A stretch of 64,000 nt of DNA from Nelumbo lutea (taxonomy: Eukaryota > Streptophyta > Magnoliopsida > Proteales > Nelumbonaceae): positions 77,968,383 to 78,032,382 of the forward strand of contig JAKGHH010000002.1 of assembly GCA_022828595.1 (NCBI GenBank), read 5' to 3'. The notes beneath the pieces are model-generated. The model saw only the letters and a list, made by a program, of their open reading frames with translations, had not been told where the DNA came from and searched no databases. Below are positions 57,680-64,000 of the stretch, piece by piece (position 1 is the stretch's first letter; each line of letters opens with the position of its first letter). A program made the position numbers and the translations under genes.

Positions 57680-58990
57680 TTAACGAGTCTGCCACATTCT
57701 CAAACTAACTACATAGGATCTCAACATAAAGATGTATATACATGTAGACTTTCTATCGTTTAGGTTAGATTGGTAGTCAACACCTGTATAACCGACTATT
57801 TGTAGTGAACTACCATAAAAAATAAGACAATAATCTTTAGTTCTTCGTAGGTATTTTAGTATGTCCTTCACAATTGTCTAATGCTCTTATCTTGGGTTGA
57901 ATTGATATCAACTTACAACACTAATATCTTTATCAATGTTAGGTTGAGTGCACAACATAACATACATGATACTCCATATGGTAGCGGCATAGGGATCATT
58001 TTTCATGTCTTCTATCTCCTCAGGGGTCTTAAGTGACATTCTTTTGGAGAGAGTGACTCATTGTACAAAAAGGGTGAATCCCTTCTTAGAATCCTACATG
58101 TTGAACATCTTGTCTATCTTGTCAATGTAAGTAGATTGGAAAAATCCAACTAACCACTTTGATTTATTTCTATAAAGTCGAAGTTCCAAGATGTAAAAAG
58201 CTTTTCCAAGATCTTTCATGGAGAATTGTTGTGAAAGTCATACTTTTACAGTTGTTAACATTCTTGTATCATTCCCAATGAGTAAAATGTGATCTACATA
58301 TAGAACTAAGAATTCAACCTTGTCTCATACTATGTTTCAATAAAGACAGGGTTCATCCAGATTTTGCTCAAAATTAAACTATTTGACTACTAAGTCAAAT
58401 CAGATGTTCCAACTTTTAGAAACTTGCTTTAATTTGTATTTGGATCTATTGAGCTCACACACCATGTGTTCTTGACCCTTGGAAACAAAGCCTTCTAATT
58501 GTTGCATATATATATATATTAATATCTCAATTTAGTAATGCAATTTTGACATCTATTTACTAGATTTCATAATTGTAGTGTGTAGTTATAGTCAATAGTA
58601 TCTTAATGGATTTAAGCATGGCCACGGGTGGGAAGGTTTCTTCATAATCGATTTCTTCTTTCTGATCGTAATCATTCACCACAAGTCAAGTTTTATAGGT
58701 CTCAACCTTTCCTTCAAGGCCCTTCTTCTTCTTGTAGATCCATTTGCAACCGATTGTTTTTACCCTAAGGAGCAAGTTTACAAAATTCTAAACTTTATTA
58801 GTATTCTTCGAGTCCATCTTGGATTTCATGGCATCTATCAAATTTAAAGAATTTATGTTTGACATAGCTTCCGTATAAGTCAAGGGATCTTCCTCACTAT
58901 CCATGGCTTTCATTAAATAACTTTGTTGATTATAGCCAAAGCAAATAGAATGATAGGGATCTTCCCCACTATCCAAGGGGCTCACTATCG
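57680..58990 (-). pseudogene. Copia reverse transcriptase-RNase H relic
   Basis: From 58985 down: TYTEAMSNINS and DAMKSKMDS (start of the reverse transcriptase). Near 58300, LVLYVDHILLIGNDT is the active-site loop; the catalytic YVDD reads YVDH (58300-58289), so the second Asp is lost. Then SKRMSLKTPEEIEDM and ATIWSIMYVMLC (about 58045-57960), ILKYLRRTKDYCL and VGYTGVDYQSNLNDRKST (57870-57740) from RNase H. Stops and frameshifts throughout. Confidence 0.85.
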
Positions 58991-61034
58991 CCGAACCTTC
59001 CTCATCAAGAATAACTTCCTAATGATGATTGCTTATGATGTAGTCAACTTCTAAGAAGTGGGTATTTATACTAACAAATACCTTTTATTTTCTTGGGTAA
59101 TTTACAAATAGGAAACTACTGGTTTTGAATTCTAGTTTGTTTGCACTTGTTTGACACTTGGTTTTTTGCCAATGCTCATATGAAATCTTAATTGGTCAAA
59201 ACCCAGTTTAGTACATAGGTTACAGTCATTAATTATGTGCCCCTAAAAGGATATGGGTAACTCTGAATGGACGAGTAGTGATCAGACCATATCTAACAGA
59301 GTTATTCTCATCTATACAATGCTCTCCTGTCTTTGTCGTGCTTATTCACATGATGTGGTGCCGATGTAGCCGAAGTGATAAGGCGGCTGCGAAGGTGACA
59401 CATGGCACCCAAGGCCAGTTAAACCATAACCCAAATAGAGACATTATTCATGTCTCTAAAAATGTAAGGAATCATATAAGTGCATGGAACCAACTATTTC
59501 AACAGCATAACCCCATCACTTTCTGTGAAGGGTCATTAATCTACCCATGTCTCATGAACTTCTCTTTTGGCCTCCATTAGACAAGGTTCATAGTCATTTT
59601 AGATTAAACATTTCTAATCAATAAGTATTGACCCATCATATCAAGATCCTCAAGGTACTATTAGAGAGTCTTCCATTTCAGGATAGCTCCCTCTTACTAG
59701 TCTATGATGCCCTATCATCTAATGAAGCAATTCAACCAACTGTCTCAGCGAACAAATAGCCCAACTTTATGGTGCATCCTTGTGCACCAATTCAACCCAT
59801 TTCCATGCTAATGACGGAAGGCCTTTAGAGATATCATCATATGATATTCCCTATCATTTAGCACTTATATCTTTAATGAAGGAACACTTATATCAATTCC
59901 TAGATTGGTTTTGGTCTATCTTACCATAATGGCTCCTACTAACTTTTATAAAGTCATATATAAATGGGCCCAAATGGGTTAGGGTTCCCACGGGGTTCCC
60001 CTCTTTGGAAAGAAAACAAGAGAATGGCTCCTTAAATGAGAGATCATTCAATGATCTATGGACATCATGACAATGATGTGCATTCAGCCATGATGGGCAT
60101 AGAACCACATAAAGTCTTCAAACGGGCGAAGCACTTATTGCCCATGTACAAATCACATTCACATAACACATCACAAATAATTGATAAAAAAATCAACTTA
60201 GAGCTCGTAATACCCTATACATGTAGATTAACATATTATCATATCATTATTGGACCCATTTATCTAATAAAAGTTGCCTTGATATATGAGCCCAACTGTA
60301 AGAGGCAGTTCAGCCCATATAGTAGTTCATGCGGAAATGAGCTTTTCTTACTTTAATCTAAACCAAACTAGGTTTTACAAGTGTGGGTCGAAATGGTCCA
60401 TGTAATGGCCCATCAAACCCCTGGCCTAGGTCTAAGAACGATTTCTTATTTAGTGATCTAAGATCTTGTTAACAATTCCCAAAGAACCCTAGGTGCGGCC
60501 CATGTATGGTGAACCAAAACTAAATCAAATCAGCCTAGGGTTTGGTGTCTAAGATATGCATCAATTCAAAAGCTATGAGCTAAAAATTCTCAAACAAGAT
60601 TCATAATCAAAACAACAAAAGTAATCAACAAGACGATAATACAATAAAATAACTTGGGCTAATAGTATAATGGTCCAAATCTGATCCAAACAATCTACAA
60701 GAATCCATCAATCTGCTATCTCCATATCGAACTTGTACATCAGGATAAATCCTAATACATTGTCTAAAATTAAAAATAATTACAAATCGAATATGAATAT
60801 AAAATCACACGGCACACATTAAACTTGCTACAATATTGAATTTAATCTCCATCACACTTTCAACCCAAGAATTCAAGAATCCACCATAGAATTATTCTAA
60901 ATAATAATTATATTTTTTCTCACTATTCCCCAAGCTGAGAACCAAATTCTCAATTCATATGTTAACTACGTTAAATTGGCTAAACTAGTTCATGTCGATT
61001 TGACATTTGTTTCAGTCCAAGAACTTGACCTAGT
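58991..61034 (-). other. Copia internal DNA, gag and integrase not recognisable
   Basis: No domain block could be read on either strand. It is assumed to be eroded gag and integrase region. Confidence 0.45.
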
Positions 61035-61046
61035 GCTTTGATACCA
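61035..61046 (-). other. Primer-binding site of minus-strand Copia
   Basis: On the minus strand TGGTATCAAAGC, one base from the usual initiator-Met site TGGTATCAGAGC, four bases inside the 5' LTR end at 61051. Confidence 0.82.
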
Positions 61047-61050
61047 CTAT

Positions 61051-62731
61051 TGCAAGGGTTAGAAATCATATTATACATGGTCAAACCAAATCTAGAGGCT
61101 AGCCAAATTTTTAAATTTTTTCTAACACAACCCTAGGAACTGGTTTCCTAAGATTTTGAAATCTAAAATTTCAGTTTGATCTTACACTAAACTAGACTAG
61201 ATTTGAAACCCAAATTAAAATTGATTATATCTAATACAAAGACCACAATGTGAAACTCCTAGAGTAGTAGTTCACACCCAATATCAAACCCAAAATCGGC
61301 CTCCAACTAATATGGCATAGTTGTGTGTGTGAAGCCAATTCAATAATACCATTTCAGCAAAACCTATTCCCAACTTGTTAGGATCAATGTGGTTTTGTTA
61401 ACCTGGTATCCTTTGATGTCTTTATTCTAAAAACAAAGTACATAACTAATGAGAATCAACCCCAAAGACAGTTGGTTCGAACTTGGGTTCATGGGAAGCA
61501 AGGGAAAAGAGAAGAGATCAAGAGAATGAAGAGAATAGAGTGAATTGTTCCTCCCCTCTTAGTCCCTTATGCATTGTTTGGTTTGAAGGAAAAGGTAGGG
61601 AAAAGAAGGGAAAGATAGGGAAACCAATTCAAGGTTTGTAAAGGTTTCCCTACATTTCCCTTCCTTTCCTTACATTTTCCTTCAAACCAAACATAGCCTT
61701 ATATAGAGCACTCTTCTACTAATATTAGGAACTTATTCAAATTAGATTTGGATCATGACTTTATCTCTAATTATATAAGCATTATCTTTTTAAGAGAATG
61801 AATGTTCCATACTTAGATCCATACCCATTTTGTTATCCAAATCATAAGAGAACTTAAGTTGTCGTGTGATCACTTCAATTCCATAAGGGTTTGACTCCAC
61901 CTTTTGGAAGATGTTATATTGAATTCACTACTCAGGAGTAGTGAAGCCCTAATAAAATCAGCTTGGGCTCAGTTTGGGCCCAACATTTATACATAAATGA
62001 TCATTGAATTCAACTACCCTATGAAGAGCCCAAGGACAATAAACTTATGTAAAATGAAGCATATCAGTATCATACTCTTTGTTCAAATGGATCTAAGGAT
62101 TAAAACCTTCTACAAACATTTTTTATAAAATAGTAATATAACATATAAATACATTTTGCAAGGTAGATTTCAAATACAATTGAAATCCACTATCAACAAT
62201 TTAGGTTTCCATCAAAGGGAGTGTAAATCCCTATATTCACTTTGTTTGACAATGTACAAATCCTATCATTATAATCACCCACTCAGATAATTTCCTAAAC
62301 TACCCCAACATACCTAGATATTTACCCCTGATGGATCTCATTGGTTGGCATATTAAAGATAATTTATTCCAAAACCTAGTGCAGTACCATAATAAGTTTA
62401 AAATTAAGTGCAACTTTCTGGTTTTTCCCATTTGTCTGGTTTCATTGTTTCTTCCAAACACCTACTAGCTGTGCTTGGGATCTAACCCTTGTAACTTAGA
62501 CAAACTATTTCACCAATTCTGTAACACACCAGTGTTAGCCTTGTTAGGATAAACTCCCCAAGTCTATCAATTGGTTGGGAACAATATAAAGTAGCACGAA
62601 TCCCATAAGTGTCTAATTTATGGAATAATTCATAGAAACATATGGATTTAAACATAAAATAACAATGTGCTTCATTCATTTACTGATAAATGTTTATATA
62701 CATCAAACTAATTGGTGTATATGATAAAACA
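61051..62731 (-). repeat. 5' LTR of minus-strand Copia, with a MITE inside
   Basis: It starts on the minus strand TGTTTTATCAT at 62731 (aligned to TGTTAGATAGT of the other LTR, with a 9-bp deletion) and ends CCCTTGCA at 61051. It includes a 129-bp MITE at 61570-61698 that the other LTR lacks. Confidence 0.83.
61570..61698. mobile_element. Tourist/PIF-type MITE, 129 bp, with empty site in the sister LTR
   Basis: The ends TGCATTGTTTGGTTTGAAGG and, on the minus strand, GGCTATGTTTGGTTTGAAGG form the TIR. The 3-bp TSD TTA lies at 61567-61569 and 61699-61701. In the other LTR (about 56300) the same place reads 'tttcttatataaag' with one TTA, the unoccupied site. Confidence 0.88.
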
Positions 62732-63264
62732 ATTTAGCAAGAGATTGAACCAAACTTACTTTTATTTATTTTACTCTAATGAAAAATCCATAAAGCTACT
62801 TAGTTTAATTATCAACTAACTAGAAATCTGACATTCAGATCGTCCTAAATGTAAATGGCACGACTAATCATTATTAATGAAACAACTGAATAAAGAATCT
62901 ATGAAATAGATTGCATCATAATCATCATTAGCAAAACAGAGAAAAAATGATAACTAAAAAAAACACAAAAATAATTGTTCTTCTCTCTAAACCGTTACCA
63001 AGATGTCCACCCCTTTAAATCTATATACATACATTACCATTTCCAATACTCAATCACGGAAGTTTCATTATGACCTCTGGCGTCAGCCAAGATTTGTAAA
63101 GAATGACTCTTTAAAGCTTCATAGACGCCTCCAAAACCTATAGAGAAATGGGGAAAACACGATGAAAAATGAAATGTGGGAGTTATAGGTGAAACAAGAC
63201 TTAACTGAGTTGTATTTGGGCTTAAAACCGAACACTACAACAAGATAAATAGAAAGCAATCATT
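62732..63264. other. Tat-like remnant, right part, non-coding
   Basis: No domain was seen. It lies between the Copia and the tandem array. Confidence 0.4.
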
Positions 63265-64000
63265 ATGTGAAAAGTGACCCCTTTGTACAAGCATTTATTC
63301 TCGACAAAGTGACCCCTTAGTTATCAAGAACCATATGGAATCAAGGCATATTTGCTGTAAAAACATTTAAAAGAGAAATAGAAAACAATCATTATGTGAA
63401 AACTATTTATTTTTGGCAAAGTGACCCCTCCTAGGTATTTGGAACCCTACAAAATTATGGTACATTTGACATAAAGAAAAAAATAAAACAAATAGAAGAC
63501 GACATTGAATACAACTCACTGTGTGAATATTTTGGCAAAGTGACCCCTCCTAAGTATTAGGAACCTTACAGAATCAAGGTATACACGGTGTAAAGGAAAA
63601 CAACAATTGAAAGCAAATAGAAGTTATCGACAAAAGCAATTCATCATGTGAATACTTTTGGCAAAGTGACCCCTTTTACCAATCAGAAATTTTACGGAAT
63701 CAAGGTATATTTGTCATGATGAAAAATATTAAAAGCAATTCATAATGTGAAAACTAATTATTTTAGGCTAAGTGACCGCTCCTAGGTATTAAAAACCTTA
63801 TGGAATTAGGGAATAAGAGTTGCACATAATGTGTAAACCATTTATTTTTGGTAAAGTTACCCCTCCTAGGTATCAAAATCTTACAAAATCAGGGTATATT
63901 TGTCATGATGAAAAACATTAAAAGCAATTCATAATGTAAAAGCTAATTATTTTTGGCAAAATGATCCCTCCTAGGTATCAGAAGCCTAACGTAATTAGAA
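63265..64000. repeat. Tandem array, about 84-126-bp units, runs off the window
   Basis: The core 'ggcaaagtgacccctcctag' with 'gtattaggaacctta' occurs at about 63305, 63417, 63536, 63662, 63768, 63852 and 63957. A partial unit lies at 63267. Between cores is 'aaaagcaattcataatgtga'. Two units of the same family lie at 37240-37440. Confidence 0.88.

Larger units (their letters stand above)
55784..62731 (-). mobile_element. Copia retrotransposon, minus strand, decayed
   Basis: Two long LTRs flank 3.46 kb of internal DNA. The minus-strand order is LTR (62731-61051), PBS, degraded gag and integrase region, reverse transcriptase and RNase H relics (58990-57680), purine tract, LTR (57588-55784). The internal part is shorter than a full Copia, so gag or integrase has been deleted or eroded. 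No TSD was resolved (tacat at left, attta at right). It lies within the Tat-like remnant. Confidence 0.85.

Noticed and set aside
59363..59400. tRNA-like A-box, 'gtagccgaagtgataaggcg'
   Set aside because: No B box at the right distance and no cloverleaf could be drawn. It may be chance or an old SINE head.
63265..64000. Regularly spaced short repeats that might suggest CRISPR
   Set aside because: Units are diverged, spacers are themselves repeated, and the DNA is a plant nuclear retroelement region.

Overview
The window is nuclear DNA of a flowering plant. This is shown by spliced GT-AG introns, a plant-type glycosyltransferase 14 gene, an intronless plant MCTP gene, and a dense background of old, nested plant transposable elements (Copia, Ty3/Gypsy, LINE, hAT, Mutator-like, PIF/Harbinger, a probable Helitron). 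The species cannot be fixed from sequence alone. No RNA gene, CRISPR array or prokaryotic-type operon was seen.

Only two genes look intact. (1) At 8348-10717 (+) lies a four-exon gene for a GT14 beta-glucuronosyltransferase-like protein. The splice phases close exactly to a 398-residue protein. (2) At 46960-49968 (-) lies a single-exon gene for a multiple C2 domain and transmembrane region protein (MCTP, QUIRKY clade) of 1002 residues. In both, the longest open frame begins at a non-ATG codon, so the start was moved to the first in-frame ATG. The two genes are about 36 kb apart and show no functional link.

Layout: 1-1153 Copia LTR; 1571-2287 Gypsy-type LTR; 2566-4618 hAT-like remnant holding a probable Helitron end and a captured receptor-kinase fragment; 4.6-7.1 kb AT-rich DNA; 7150-7943 inverted-repeat element just upstream of the GT14 gene; 8.35-10.7 kb GT14 gene; 11.4-12.2 kb LINE RNase H relic split by a hAT element; 13364-20556 decayed Copia element with a matching TSD, itself split by a 1.5-kb solo LTR; 20.56-25.74 kb Gypsy remnant (antisense ORF relic, gag-protease, LTR); 25.8-27.9 kb tandem array split by a Mutator-like element; 28.2-29.8 kb Gypsy gag relic; 31.4-33.5 kb 3' end of a SIRE/Maximus-like Copia; 34.3-40 kb untranslated part of a Tat-like Gypsy with nested tandem repeats; 41.2-43.7 kb fold-back arm, hAT with nested Mutator-like MITE, and a second Tat-like piece; 43.7-44.8 kb LINE fragments; 47-50 kb MCTP gene; 51.6-54.2 kb three inverted-repeat elements; 54.7-64 kb another Tat-like element split by a 7-kb Copia (55784-62731).

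Most of the DNA is therefore a layered insertion record: at least six insertions can be put in order from target-site duplications or from interrupted host repeats. I found no evidence of a new defence, metabolic or regulatory system. The most unusual items are the probable Helitron with a kinase fragment, the Gypsy remnant with an opposing ORF and no reverse transcriptase, the hierarchical tandem repeats, and a large fold-back family.
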